Shown: in pieces, positions 8,367 to 16,788 of the stretch
Position numbering within the stretch: the first letter of the stretch is position 1
How the letters are laid out: each line of letters starts with the position of its first letter
Source of the DNA: Desulfuromonas versatilis
Lineage (GTDB): Bacteria > Desulfobacterota > Desulfuromonadia > Desulfuromonadales > NIT-T3
Reading direction: 5' to 3'
NCBI RefSeq assembly: GCF_019704135.1
Contig: NZ_AP024355.1
Location: forward strand, 372,001-436,000
DNA: 64,000 bases
Program-made: the position numbers and the translations under genes
Notes under the pieces: model-generated
Seen by the model: the letters and a program-made list of their open reading frames with translations, nothing else
What the model was told of the DNA's origin: nothing
The model's database searches: none

Positions 8367-8915
8367 TTGGAAATCATCAAGAAAATAGTGGGTTCCATCG
8401 ACTTCCTGAACGAGAAGGTCGGCTTTCTGGTCTCCTGGCTGACCACTGTGCTGGTGGTCGTGGTCTGTTACGACGTCTTCACCCGCTACGTGCTGCGCTC
8501 GAGCAGCGTCGCCGTCCAGGAGCTCGAATGGCACATTTTCGCCCTGGTGTTCCTGCTCGGCGCCGCCTACACCCTCAAGGAGGACGGGCACGTGCGGGTC
8601 GACGTCTTCTACAGCCGGTGCTCGCCTCGCGGCAAGGCGCTGATCGATTTTATCGGCGGCCTGGTGTTCCTGATCCCCTTCAGCATCCTGATCATCTGGA
8701 CCAGCAAGCAGTTCGTGGCGATGAGCTGGATGATCCGCGAAATCAGCCCGGACCCCGGGGGCCTTCCCGCCCGCTACCTGCTCAAGGCGGCGATCCCGGT
8801 CGGTTTCGTGCTGGTGCTGCTGCAGGGCATCGCCCAGACCCTGCGCTCTTTGCTGACCCTGATCGGCCGGCCCCTGCCGTCCAAGGACTCCTCCGCCGAG
8901 GTGAATCATGACTGA
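8367..8915 (+). CDS. TRAP transporter small permease (DctQ family)
   Basis: This protein of about 182 residues has four membrane segments (VGFLVSWLTTVLVVVVCYDV, FALVFLLGAAYTL, FIGGLVFLIPFSILIIW, IPVGFVLVLLQGIAQTL) and the DctQ-type motif QELEWHIFALVFLLGAAYTL. A TTG start at 8367 fits the ribosome binding site GGAGGT at 8357-8362; an in-frame TTG at 8355 would overlap that site. It pairs with the large permease, whose start overlaps this gene's end by 8 bases. No binding-protein gene lies on the same strand here. The convergent Tat-exported binding protein at 10.3 kb is the likely partner. Confidence 0.85.
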   Translation: MEIIKKIVGSIDFLNEKVGFLVSWLTTVLVVVVCYDVFTRYVLRSSSVAVQELEWHIFALVFLLGAAYTLKEDGHVRVDVFYSRCSPRGKALIDFIGGLVFLIPFSILIIWTSKQFVAMSWMIREISPDPGGLPARYLLKAAIPVGFVLVLLQGIAQTLRSLLTLIGRPLPSKDSSAEVNHD

Positions 8916-10233
8916 GTACCTGCCGTTTATCCTGTTCGCCTCGGTCTTCGGGCTGCTGCTGCTCGGCTACCCGGTCGCCTTCACCCTGGGCGGGGTGTCG
9001 CTGATCTTCGGCTACTTCACCTTCGGCCTGAATTTCTTCCAGCTGCTGCCGCTGCGGGTCTGGGGGACGATGACCAACTACGTGCTCATCGCCGTGCCGC
9101 TGTTCGTCTACATGGGGCTGATGCTCGAGAAATCGGGGCTGGCCGAGGAGTTGCTGGAGACCATGGCGCTGCTCTTTGGCCGGCTGCGCGGCGGCCTGGC
9201 CATTTCGGTGATCATGGTCGGCGCGGTGCTCGCCGCCTCCACCGGCATTGTCGGGGCCACCGTGGTCACCATGGGCCTGCTGTCGCTGCCGACCATGCTC
9301 AAACGCGGCTACTCCCCCGAGCTGGCCACCGGCACCATCTGCGCGGCGGGGACCCTGGGGCAGATCATCCCGCCGTCGATCGTGCTGGTGCTGCTCGGCA
9401 GCATCATGAACATCTCCATCGGCGACATGTTCGTCGGCGCGGTCATCCCCGGGGTGCTGCTGGTGGTGCTCTACATGGTCTGGATCGGTATCATCGCCGT
9501 GCTCAGCCCCCAGTCGGCCCCGGCCATGCCGGCCGAGGAGCTGGCCGCCTTCACCGGCCTGGCCATGGTCAAAAGGATTCTGCGGGCGGTGCTGCTGCCG
9601 GCCTTTCTGATCCTGGCGGTGCTTGGGTCGATCTTCGCCGGGGTCGCCTCGCCCACCGAGGCCGCGGCGGTCGGCGCTGCCGGCGCGACCCTGCTGACCA
9701 TCTGGCAGAAGAAACTCAACATGCAGACCCTCAAGGACGTCATGCGTGGCACCAACATCCTGACCTGCATGGTGTTCGTGCTGCTGGTCGGGGCCACCGC
9801 CTTCGGCCTGGTGTTCCGCGGCATGGGGGGGGACCGGACCATCACCCAGATGATTCTCGATTCGCAGATGGGCCCCCACATGTTCCTGTTCCTGGTGATG
9901 CTGGTGGTCTTTGTCGCCGGTTTCTTCATCGACTTCATCGAGATCACTTTCATCATCGTCCCGGTGGTCACGCCGATCTTCGAGCACCTGGGGATCGACC
10001 TGCTATGGGTCGGCATCCTGCTCGCCATGAACCTGCAGACCTCCTTTCTGACCCCCCCTTTCGGTTTTTCCCTGTTCTATCTCAAGGGGGTGGCGCCGCC
10101 GGAGGTGACCACCGGCCACATCTACAAGGGGATCGTCCCTTACATCGTCATCCAGTTGATCGCCCTGCTGGTGGTGGTCTTCTGGCCCGAGTCGGTCACC
10201 TGGCTGCCCCAGGCCATGGCCAAAAAACCCTGA
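8908..10233 (+). CDS. TRAP transporter large permease (DctM family)
   Basis: A 441-residue protein with about 12 hydrophobic segments, the membrane pump of a TRAP carrier that uses an ion gradient to import organic acids. DctM marks include a P-rich first segment (GYPVAFTLGGVSLIFGYF), GIVGATVVTMGLLSLPTML, GQIIPPSIVLVLLG and GVASPTEAAAVGAAGATLL. The ATG at 8908 overlaps the small permease and is followed by a clear terminator, so the two form a short operon. The length is slightly above the usual 425 residues. Confidence 0.93.
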   Translation: MTEYLPFILFASVFGLLLLGYPVAFTLGGVSLIFGYFTFGLNFFQLLPLRVWGTMTNYVLIAVPLFVYMGLMLEKSGLAEELLETMALLFGRLRGGLAISVIMVGAVLAASTGIVGATVVTMGLLSLPTMLKRGYSPELATGTICAAGTLGQIIPPSIVLVLLGSIMNISIGDMFVGAVIPGVLLVVLYMVWIGIIAVLSPQSAPAMPAEELAAFTGLAMVKRILRAVLLPAFLILAVLGSIFAGVASPTEAAAVGAAGATLLTIWQKKLNMQTLKDVMRGTNILTCMVFVLLVGATAFGLVFRGMGGDRTITQMILDSQMGPHMFLFLVMLVVFVAGFFIDFIEITFIIVPVVTPIFEHLGIDLLWVGILLAMNLQTSFLTPPFGFSLFYLKGVAPPEVTTGHIYKGIVPYIVIQLIALLVVVFWPESVTWLPQAMAKKP

Positions 10234-10247
10234 GCCCTACCGTCCGC

Positions 10248-10287
10248 AACGCAAAAAGGCCCGCCGATCGGCGGGCCTTTTTGCGTT
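10248..10287. terminator. Bidirectional Rho-independent terminator
   Basis: A perfect 40-base palindrome with a GGCCCGCCG stem flanked by A5 and T5 runs on both sides. It separates the plus-strand permease gene from the minus-strand binding-protein gene and can stop transcription from either side. Confidence 0.92.
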
Positions 10288-10301
10288 GACGGCTTTTCTC
10301 G

Positions 10302-11393
10302 CTAGTCGGGGATCGAGGCGTAGGCCACCTCGGAGATCTTGCCCCAGGCCTGGTGCTGTTTCTGGAACTTGCGGAAACTTTCGTAGACCTTCTTGCTCAA
10401 CGGGTCGCCGGCGGCGATCTCCTCGAGCACCTCGTCCGAGTACTTGCGCAGCTGCTTGAGGACCTCGTCGGGGAACTTCTTGAGCTGCACCCCCTCCTCC
10501 TTGACCATCTTCTCCAGGTAAAAGTTGTTCTTGGTCTCGGACTCGCAAAGCATCCACAGGTTACAGGCCATGGCCGCGGTGGTCACCACCTCCTGCAAAT
10601 CCTTGGGCAGCGCCTCGAAGGCCTTCTTGTTGACGAAGGTCTCCAGCACCGTCCCCGGCTCGTGCCACCCCGGGTAATAATAGTATTTGGCCACCTTGTG
10701 GAAGCCCATCTTGTAGTCGTTGTAGGGCCCGACCCACTCGGTGGCGTCGATGACGCCGCGTTCGAGGTTGGTGTAGATCTCGCCGCCGGCCGAGAGCACG
10801 GCGGTGCCGCCGGCCTTGGCCAGCACCTTGCCGCCGAGGCCGGGGATGCGCATCTTGAGCCCCTTGAAGTCGGCGATGCTCTTGATCTCGCGGTTGAACC
10901 AGCCGCCCATCTGCACCCCGGTGTTGCCGGCGGGCATCGGCTTGAGGTTGAAGGGGGCGTAGACCTCCTCCCAGAGCTGCATGCCGCCGCCGGTGTAGAT
11001 CCAGGCGTTCATCCCCTGGGCGTTCATGCCGAAGGGGACCGCAGCGAAAAACTGGGTGGCGGGCGACTTGCCGGCCCAGTAGTAGGCGGCGCCATGGCCC
11101 ATCTCGACCATCCCCTGGCTGACCGCGTCGAAGGCCTGCAGGGGTGGAACCAGTTCGCCGCCGCCGTAGACCTGGATCTTCAGCCGCCCGCCGGACATCG
11201 TTTCGATCATCTCGGCCAGCTTGTCGGCCCCTTCCCCGAGCACCGGAAAGTGCGGCGGCCAGGTGGTGACCATCTTCCACTGGTAGGTCTTCTCGGCGCG
11301 CACCGCCGGGGCGCCGACCGTGGAGACTGCCGCCGCGGCCGCGGTGGCGACGCCGGCTTTTTTCAGGAAGGATCTTCTGCTGGATTTTTCCAT
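10302..11393 (-). CDS. TRAP substrate-binding protein with Tat signal (TakP/DctP7-like)
   Basis: A 363-residue periplasmic binding protein. The N-terminus MEKSSRRSFLKKAG is a twin-arginine (Tat) signal followed by a hydrophobic stretch ending VGAPAVRA, so it is exported folded. The body carries DctP-family features: YQWKMVTTWPPHFPVLGEG, MSGGRLKIQVYGGGELVPP, LKMRIPGLGGKVLAKAGG and ATEWVGPYND. These resemble 2-oxo-acid-binding TakP and its relatives. It lies convergent to the dctQM pair, across a shared terminator, and is the likely partner. The ligand class is inferred from resemblance. Confidence 0.88.
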   Translation of the reverse strand: MEKSSRRSFLKKAGVATAAAAAVSTVGAPAVRAEKTYQWKMVTTWPPHFPVLGEGADKLAEMIETMSGGRLKIQVYGGGELVPPLQAFDAVSQGMVEMGHGAAYYWAGKSPATQFFAAVPFGMNAQGMNAWIYTGGGMQLWEEVYAPFNLKPMPAGNTGVQMGGWFNREIKSIADFKGLKMRIPGLGGKVLAKAGGTAVLSAGGEIYTNLERGVIDATEWVGPYNDYKMGFHKVAKYYYYPGWHEPGTVLETFVNKKAFEALPKDLQEVVTTAAMACNLWMLCESETKNNFYLEKMVKEEGVQLKKFPDEVLKQLRKYSDEVLEEIAAGDPLSKKVYESFRKFQKQHQAWGKISEVAYASIPD

Positions 11394-11562
11394 GTCATTC
11401 CTCCTCGGGTGGGGATTAAGGGCCGGGTGAGAGCCCGCAAGCGCACGACATGAGAAGAAATTTAATCCAGTATTATATTTTTGTCAAACGCGGAGGCGAG
11501 TTTGCCGGCCAATTGATAGGGTCTGTGAGGGTGAACATTGTTTGGGAATCCTGCTGAGCGAG

Positions 11563-12795
11563 TCAGGGGAGACGGCGGGCGGCCCACAGGTACCAGGCGC
11601 AGCCGGACAGCTGCAGCATCAGCATCAGGATGAAGGCGGCCCGGTAGCCCGCCGGATGATAGCCCCCCCCGGCCAGGGCGGGCCAGAGCCCGATCACCGC
11701 GCCGATGCCCCACTGGGCGGCGAAGGCGGCGACGAACACCAGCAGGTTCAGCCCGGTGTTGGCTCGCCCGGCCAGACGCCGGGGAAAACTCTGGGAAAGG
11801 ATGGCGTAGGGGAGGATGCCGGTGGTGCCGAAAAAACCGAACAGCATCCACAGCGGGGTGGGTAGCCTGCTCCCGAAGGCGAGTACGCCAAGTTGGACCA
11901 GCATGAAGGCGCCCATGCCGCAGGTGGCCACCCGAATCGGCCGTACGCCGCGGCGGCCGAGTCTTTCCGTGGCCGATCCCATGGTCAGAAACCCCGCCAC
12001 CATGGCCGCGGCGATAAACAGCAGGGTGCTGGCCGCCGCGCTTCGCTCGAGGCTGGCCACGTCGCGCAGCCAGGGGCCGACCCATAACCCCTGGATGGAG
12101 AGGTAGGTGGCCTGGGAGGCCACCGTCCAGGGGGCGATGCTCCAGAACAGCGGGCTGGTGAAGACCTCGCGAATGCCCTGCAGCTGCTCTGTCAGCTTCA
12201 GATCCGCACCGTCGCGTTCCCGGTCGGGGACCAGGAGAAAGATGGCCGTGGCCACCGCCAGGGTCAGAAGGGCCAGAACCTGAAACAGCCCGCGCCAGTC
12301 AGTGAACTGCAGCGCCCATTCCACCGGCGCGGTGGCGCTGAGCGCGCCCATGCCGCCGGCGGCCATCTGCCAGCCGTTGACCAGGGGGAGCCGCGGCGCC
12401 GGGATCCACCCGGCATAGGCGGTAAAGGCGGCCATCAGGCAGGCCGAGACGCCGAAACCGATCAGTGCCCGGCCGGCGACCAGGCCGGCGAGGCTCCCGG
12501 CGCCGGCGAACAGCCAGGCCCCGGCAGCGGCGAACAGCAGCAGGGCCGCCTCCACCCGGCGCGGACCGAAGCGGTCGAGGGCCACCCCGAGGGGGAGTTG
12601 GGCCGCGGCGAAGGTCAGGAAGTAGGCCGAGGTGAGCAGCCCGAGCCGGGCCGGGTCTAGGCCAAGATCGGCGCACAGGTCCAGCGCGATGACCGCGTTG
12701 ACCACCCGGTAGAGGTAGGAGAGAAAATAGCCGCAGGCGAAGGGGATGAACAGGCGCAGCAGGGTGGCCGCGCCGATGGCGGAGGGGAGGCTCAT
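11563..12795 (-). CDS. MFS transporter
   Basis: A 410-residue protein with about 12 hydrophobic segments in two halves. It shows MFS features such as LPLGVALDRFGPRRVEAALL (motif A region between segments 2 and 3) and a charged central loop near DRERDGADLKLTEQLQGIREV. A second motif-A-like stretch, ATERLGRRGVRPIRVA, follows in the second half. It lies 19 bases downstream of the universal stress protein gene and could be cotranscribed. The substrate is unknown. Confidence 0.85.
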   Translation of the reverse strand: MSLPSAIGAATLLRLFIPFACGYFLSYLYRVVNAVIALDLCADLGLDPARLGLLTSAYFLTFAAAQLPLGVALDRFGPRRVEAALLLFAAAGAWLFAGAGSLAGLVAGRALIGFGVSACLMAAFTAYAGWIPAPRLPLVNGWQMAAGGMGALSATAPVEWALQFTDWRGLFQVLALLTLAVATAIFLLVPDRERDGADLKLTEQLQGIREVFTSPLFWSIAPWTVASQATYLSIQGLWVGPWLRDVASLERSAAASTLLFIAAAMVAGFLTMGSATERLGRRGVRPIRVATCGMGAFMLVQLGVLAFGSRLPTPLWMLFGFFGTTGILPYAILSQSFPRRLAGRANTGLNLLVFVAAFAAQWGIGAVIGLWPALAGGGYHPAGYRAAFILMLMLQLSGCAWYLWAARRLP

Positions 12796-12814
12796 GAGCG
12801 GTGGGCCGGGCGGC

Positions 12815-13243
12815 TCAGAACAGCAGCACCGGGCACTTGACGTTGTGCAGCACGTAGTTGGCCACCGAGCCGAACAGCACGTCCCGGATTTCGCCGGTGC
12901 CGGTGTGGCGGCCGATGACCAGCAGGCCGAAGCCCTCCTCGTTGGCGATGCGGGGGATCACCTGGCGGGGCGCACCGAACTCGAGCCGCTGGTCGATTTC
13001 GAACCCGGCCTGGGTCAGCGGCTCGGTACGCTGGCGGAGGATGGCTGCGCCGGCCTTGCGGGCGTTCTCCCGGACCATCTCGACCTGAAAGTCAGGGATC
13101 ATCCGGTAGGCGAGCTTGTCCATGTCGACCACGTGCAGCAGGGTCAGGCGGCGCGGGAAGCGCTCCCGGACGGCGATCACCTGCTCGACGGTTCTTTTGC
13201 AGGTCTCCGAGCCGTCGACGGGGATGAGGATTTTCGGTTCCAT
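12815..13243 (-). CDS. Universal stress protein (UspA family)
   Basis: A 142-residue single-domain Usp protein. The N-terminus KILIPVDGSETCKRTVEQVI is the typical first strand and ATP-contacting Asp-Gly-Ser. The C-terminal GLLVIGRHTGTGEIRDVLFG and SVANYVLHNVKCPVLLF contain the G-2x-G-9x-G-S/T type nucleotide-binding loop, seen here as GRHTGTG...FGSVANYV. It probably binds ATP in the cytoplasm and responds to stress. It sits between a TRAP operon and an MFS carrier on the same strand, separated from the TRAP genes by a tandem-repeat element. Confidence 0.9.
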   Translation of the reverse strand: MEPKILIPVDGSETCKRTVEQVIAVRERFPRRLTLLHVVDMDKLAYRMIPDFQVEMVRENARKAGAAILRQRTEPLTQAGFEIDQRLEFGAPRQVIPRIANEEGFGLLVIGRHTGTGEIRDVLFGSVANYVLHNVKCPVLLF

Positions 13244-13288
13244 GGCTGCCTCGTAGGTTTTTTCTTCAACAGACTTTTTAAGTTGGCC

Positions 13289-13378
13289 GGCCCCGGCCGC
13301 GGCTCATCCGACAGATCGGTCGGATCGGACTGATCGGTCGGATCGGACTGATCGGTCGGATCCGAAGCGGCCGGGGCC
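13289..13378. repeat. 9-bp tandem array (GATCGGTCG/GATCGGACT) inside a 12-bp inverted repeat
   Basis: Units of nine bases, alternating GATCGGTCG and GATCGGACT, run from 13314 to 13364. They are bracketed by perfect 12-base inverted arms (GGCCCCGGCCGC at 13289-13300, complement at 13367-13378). The array lies between dctM and the stress-protein gene on the same strand. Related arrays with the same period are at 24.1 and 41.7 kb. Confidence 0.85.
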
Positions 13379-13434
13379 AGAGGCGATGCCGGGTCTACTG
13401 TAGAATTTTACCGTGTTCGAATGAGTTCTGCAGC

Positions 13435-14724
13435 TTACCCCCCGTAAACCAGCCGCGGCAGCAGCAGCACCAGGTCGGGCCAGTAGGTCAGCAGCAGCAG
13501 GATCGCCCCCTGGATCAGCAAAAACGGCAGCACCGCCCGCGACACGTAGAGCAGGTTGCGGTCGACCACCGCCCCGGAGATGTAGAGGCTGACCCCCAGC
13601 GGCGGGGTGCAGTAGCCGATGCCGAGGTTGATGGTCATCAGCAGGCCGAAGTGCATGGTGTCGATGCCGAACTTGGAGAGCAGCGGCAAAAAGATCGGGG
13701 TCAGGATCAGGGTTGCGGAGATGATGTCCATGAACATGCCGACCACCAGCAGCAGGATGTTCACCGCCAGCAGGAACACCCAGGTGGTCTGGATGTTGGC
13801 CACCACCGCGTTGGCGATCTTGTCGGGGATCTGCTCGAAGGTCAGGTACTCGCCGAACACCGAGGCGCCGGCGACGATCACCAGCAGGGTCGCCGAGGTC
13901 ACCGCCGAGCTGACCACCACCTTTTTCACGTCGCGCAGCTTCATGTCCTTGTGGATGAAGATTTCGACGAAAAAGGCGTAGAAGCAGGCGACCACCGCCG
14001 CCTCGTTGGCGGTGAACAGCCCCGAGTAGATGCCGCCGAAGATCAGCACCGGCAGAAACAGGGCCCAGGCGCTCTCGCGCAGCACCCCGAGCACCTCGCG
14101 CAGGTTGGGCTTGGGCATGGTCGGCAGCCCCTGGCGCTTGCAGACGACGTAGGCGTACAGGGACATGGAGGCCATGATCAGCAGCCCGGGGATGAAGCCG
14201 GTGAGAAACAGCGCCTCCAGCGAATCGTTGGAGACCATGGCGTAGAGGATCATCGAGATCGACGGCGGGATGATCACCCCGAGGATCGGCGCCGTGGTCA
14301 TGATGCCCACCGCGAAGCGCTCCTGGTAGTGATTCTCCATCAGCGCCGGGATCATGAAGCCGCCGATGGCCACCACCGTAGCCACTGTCGAGCCGGAAAT
14401 GGCCCCGAAGAAGCCGCAGGCGAGGATGCCCGCCATGGCCAGGCCGCCGGGCAGAAAACCGACCAGGGAGTTGGCGGTGCGGATCAACTTCTGCACGATG
14501 CTGCCGGTGGTCATGATGTTGCCGCACAGCACGAAGAACAGCACCACGATCAGGGCGAACTTGTCCATGCTGCGGTAGAGCACTTCGATGACGATCTGCG
14601 GGTCGATGCCGACCAGCCACACCAGGCCAATTGCCCCGGTGAAGAACAGGGCCATGAACACCGGCACGGTGGCCGCCAGGCAGCCGAGCAGTACGGCGAC
14701 GATCAGAAGGTAGCTGGGTTCCAT
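13435..14724 (-). CDS. TRAP transporter large permease (DctM family), second system
   Basis: A 429-residue membrane protein with about 12 segments. DctM hallmarks are GAISGSTVATVVAIGGFMIP, GVIIPPSISMILYAMVSND, GIYSGLFTANEAAVVACFYA and GYCTPPLGVSLYISG. It completes the TRAP system whose two binding proteins and small permease lie upstream on the same strand. A 125-bp gap holding heptamer arrays separates it from dctQ. Confidence 0.93.
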   Translation of the reverse strand: MEPSYLLIVAVLLGCLAATVPVFMALFFTGAIGLVWLVGIDPQIVIEVLYRSMDKFALIVVLFFVLCGNIMTTGSIVQKLIRTANSLVGFLPGGLAMAGILACGFFGAISGSTVATVVAIGGFMIPALMENHYQERFAVGIMTTAPILGVIIPPSISMILYAMVSNDSLEALFLTGFIPGLLIMASMSLYAYVVCKRQGLPTMPKPNLREVLGVLRESAWALFLPVLIFGGIYSGLFTANEAAVVACFYAFFVEIFIHKDMKLRDVKKVVVSSAVTSATLLVIVAGASVFGEYLTFEQIPDKIANAVVANIQTTWVFLLAVNILLLVVGMFMDIISATLILTPIFLPLLSKFGIDTMHFGLLMTINLGIGYCTPPLGVSLYISGAVVDRNLLYVSRAVLPFLLIQGAILLLLTYWPDLVLLLPRLVYGG

Positions 14725-14732
14725 TTTAAATT

Positions 14733-14760
14733 CAGTAATTAGTAATAAGTGATGAGTGAT
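14733..14760. repeat. Heptamer array NAGTRAT, four units
   Basis: Four exact 7-base units, CAGTAAT, TAGTAAT, AAGTGAT and GAGTGAT, occupy 28 bases. A second four-unit array in inverted orientation is at 14835-14862. Together they can form a large stem between dctQ and dctM. Confidence 0.8.
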
Positions 14761-14834
14761 ATGTAAAAAGCAGGCAATTTAACAAGCCTATCGTTATCTG
14801 TGGCCGGTGACGGTAGCGGTTTTGGGTTTTACCG

Positions 14835-14862
14835 ATCACTGATTACTGATCACTCATCACTG
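14835..14862. repeat. Inverted heptamer array ATYACTN, four units
   Basis: ATCACTG, ATTACTG, ATCACTC and ATCACTG are tandem 7-base units. They are inverted relative to the array at 14733. The array overlaps the 3-prime end of dctQ (stop at 14850) and so contributes its last codons. Confidence 0.8.
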
Positions 14863-15350
14863 CCTTTCCCCCGCCAGTCTTCGACCATGACGATCAGGGT
14901 GCGCAGGAACATCATCGCTCCCATGGTCGGCAGCACGGCGTAAAAGATCCATTCGGGGATCTGCAGGGTGGCGGTGGTGGCGTACTCGTCCTGGTAGATC
15001 ATGTGGGTCATGCGGGTGCCGAGGTAAACCATGATGCCGGAAAAGACCAGCACCGCCAGGTGGCTGACCAGGGTGAGCAGGCGCTTGAGCACCGGGAAGA
15101 GCTGGGGCAGGGCGTCGATGCGGATCAGCGAGCGGCTGCGCACCGCGGCCACGCAGCCGATGTACGTGGTGAAGAAGATGACTTTGCGCACCACCTCGTC
15201 GGACCAGTAGATGTTGATGCTGCTGGTCGCCTTGCGCAGCACCACGTTGGCCATGGCCGTCACCAGGGCGACGACCACGGCGATGAACAACGACCATTCT
15301 TCGACAAAGGCAAAGCTGCGGTCGATGGCTTTGAAAGTTTTCTTGACCAT
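14850..15350 (-). CDS. TRAP transporter small permease (DctQ family), second system
   Basis: A 166-residue protein with four predicted membrane segments (EWSLFIAVVVALVTAMANVV, KVIFFTTYIGCVAAV, LVSHLAVLVFSGIMVYLG, IFYAVLPTMGAMMFL). It should bridge the binding protein and the DctM pump. The last residues EDWRGKGSDE run into the heptamer array. A terminator-like hairpin separates it from the upstream binding-protein gene, so permease expression is probably lower than that of the binding protein. Confidence 0.88.
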   Translation of the reverse strand: MVKKTFKAIDRSFAFVEEWSLFIAVVVALVTAMANVVLRKATSSINIYWSDEVVRKVIFFTTYIGCVAAVRSRSLIRIDALPQLFPVLKRLLTLVSHLAVLVFSGIMVYLGTRMTHMIYQDEYATTATLQIPEWIFYAVLPTMGAMMFLRTLIVMVEDWRGKGSDE

Positions 15351-15357
15351 GGCAATC

Positions 15358-15392
15358 CCAAAAAAGGGCCGGGGAGTGAAATCTCCCCGGCC
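15358..15392 (-). terminator. Intra-operon terminator/attenuator between dctP and dctQ
   Basis: On the minus strand a stem of GGCCGGGGAG and its complement (15367-15392) is followed by a T-run (A-run at 15358-15365 on plus). It lies 34 bases after the dctP stop and before the dctQ start, consistent with partial termination. Confidence 0.8.
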
Positions 15393-15425
15393 GTCAGGTT
15401 TTTGCGGATTATACAGATTAAAAGG

Positions 15426-16475
15426 TCAGTTGCCAAGGGTGGAGCGGACTTTCTGCAGGTAGTCGGCTCCGATCTTGTCACCCCAGGTCTTGTAGACCGG
15501 CGCGGCCATCTCGATCAGCTGCTTGCGGTCGGCGTCGGCCAGGGGGATGAACTCCACCCCGTTTTCCTTGGCCTTGGCGACCTGCTCGTCATGCTGCTTG
15601 CGGGTCAGCTCGCGGGTCTTGGCGCTCTCTTCCTCGATGGCCTGGAGCAGTGCCTGCTGCAGGTCCTTGGGCAGCTTGTCGAACCAGCGCTTGTTCATCA
15701 GGTGGACGAACAGCCCCTGGGCGTAGTTGACCTCGGTGAAATACTTGGCGATTTCGAACTTCTTGGTGATGTTGCAGACGATGGGGGTATGGTCGAGGCC
15801 GTTGATGACCCCGGTCTGCAGCGCCTGGGGAACGTCGGGCCAAGGCATGACGGTGAATTTCAGGGCCCAGGACTTGTAGATGTCGGTGTTGACCGGGGCT
15901 TCGGCGATGCGGAAGTTGACCGCCTTGGCGTCCTCGAGGCTGCGCACCGGCGTGGTGCTGGCCCAGCCGTAGGTGCCGTAGCCGGTGATGTCCACGGTCA
16001 TGATGCCGCTGCGCAGGGCGCTGTCGCGGAACTCGTTCCAGAGCTCGGGGGTGCTGCGGAACTTGTCGAGTTTGTCGAAGGTGTCAACGACATAGGGGAG
16101 GTTGACGATGCCGAGCCGGTCGGCGACGTTGGCGGCGGCCACCGAGGAACTGAGCATCCCCTGGATGGCGCCGAGCTTGAGCTTGCTGATGACGTCCTTC
16201 TCGCCGCCGAGCTGGGCCAGGGGGCGGAAGTCGACGTAGAGCTGGCCTTTGGACAGTTCCCAGACCCGGTCGCGGATGCGGTAACCGACGCCGACCCCTT
16301 CAATGGCCGGGTGGGAAACGTTGGAGAGAATGTAGGTGTACTTGGCACCGCTGGGGTCGAACTGGGGTTTCCAGGCGGCCAGCGGATCGGCCTTTTCTTC
16401 AGCCAGGGCGTTTCCGCCGAGCGCGAAGGCCAGCACCAGCAATACGGTGAACAGGATTCCCGTCAATTTTTTCAT
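15426..16475 (-). CDS. TRAP substrate-binding protein (DctP family), paralog 1
   Basis: A 349-residue periplasmic protein. The ATG at 16475 gives a signal peptide (MKKLTGILFTVLLVLAFALG...ALA) and has GGGAGGAAGC just upstream; a longer in-frame start lacks both. It shares long blocks with the next paralog: FDPSGAKYTYILSNVSHPAI, VDFRPLAQLGGEKDVISKLK, VMPWPDVPQALQTGVINGLD and HTPIVCNITKKF. The conserved Arg and Asp-Phe region is typical of carboxylate-binding DctP proteins. It is bounded on both sides by Rho-independent hairpins. The ligand is unknown. Confidence 0.9.
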   Translation of the reverse strand: MKKLTGILFTVLLVLAFALGGNALAEEKADPLAAWKPQFDPSGAKYTYILSNVSHPAIEGVGVGYRIRDRVWELSKGQLYVDFRPLAQLGGEKDVISKLKLGAIQGMLSSSVAAANVADRLGIVNLPYVVDTFDKLDKFRSTPELWNEFRDSALRSGIMTVDITGYGTYGWASTTPVRSLEDAKAVNFRIAEAPVNTDIYKSWALKFTVMPWPDVPQALQTGVINGLDHTPIVCNITKKFEIAKYFTEVNYAQGLFVHLMNKRWFDKLPKDLQQALLQAIEEESAKTRELTRKQHDEQVAKAKENGVEFIPLADADRKQLIEMAAPVYKTWGDKIGADYLQKVRSTLGN

Positions 16476-16736
16476 ACGCTTCCTCCCTCGGCACCTGAGT
16501 GCTTTTGATTTCGCTGCCCGGCACGGCTTTTGCCAAGGCATTTCAAAGAAGACAAACTTTGTTTTAGAGGTTTTCCCGAGCTTGAAGGGAAGGTCTCCAG
16601 GAGTGTTTCTGGAGACTAAAAAATATTTTATTCATGCAAGAACAGCTATTTATGCGGGATCAAGGCACAATAGCCCAGGGCTTGGGGGAGGTCAAGGATT
16701 TACTTGGTGGGACCGGTTGACTGGCGGGGCCGGTTG

Positions 16737-16776
16737 AAAAAATAGAACGGGCCCGGAGAAATCTTTCCCGGGCCCG
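16737..16776 (-). terminator. Intra-operon terminator/attenuator between the two dctP paralogs
   Basis: On the minus strand CGGGCCCGG pairs with CCGGGCCCG (16748-16776) and is followed by TTCTATTTTTT. It lies 13 bases after the stop of the first binding-protein gene and about 260 bases before the next start. Confidence 0.8.
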
Positions 16777-16788
16777 CCGTGTTCCGAT

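Noticed and set aside
13314-13364. CRISPR array at the short tandem repeats
   Set aside because: Units are 9 bases with no spacers, and no cas genes are present.
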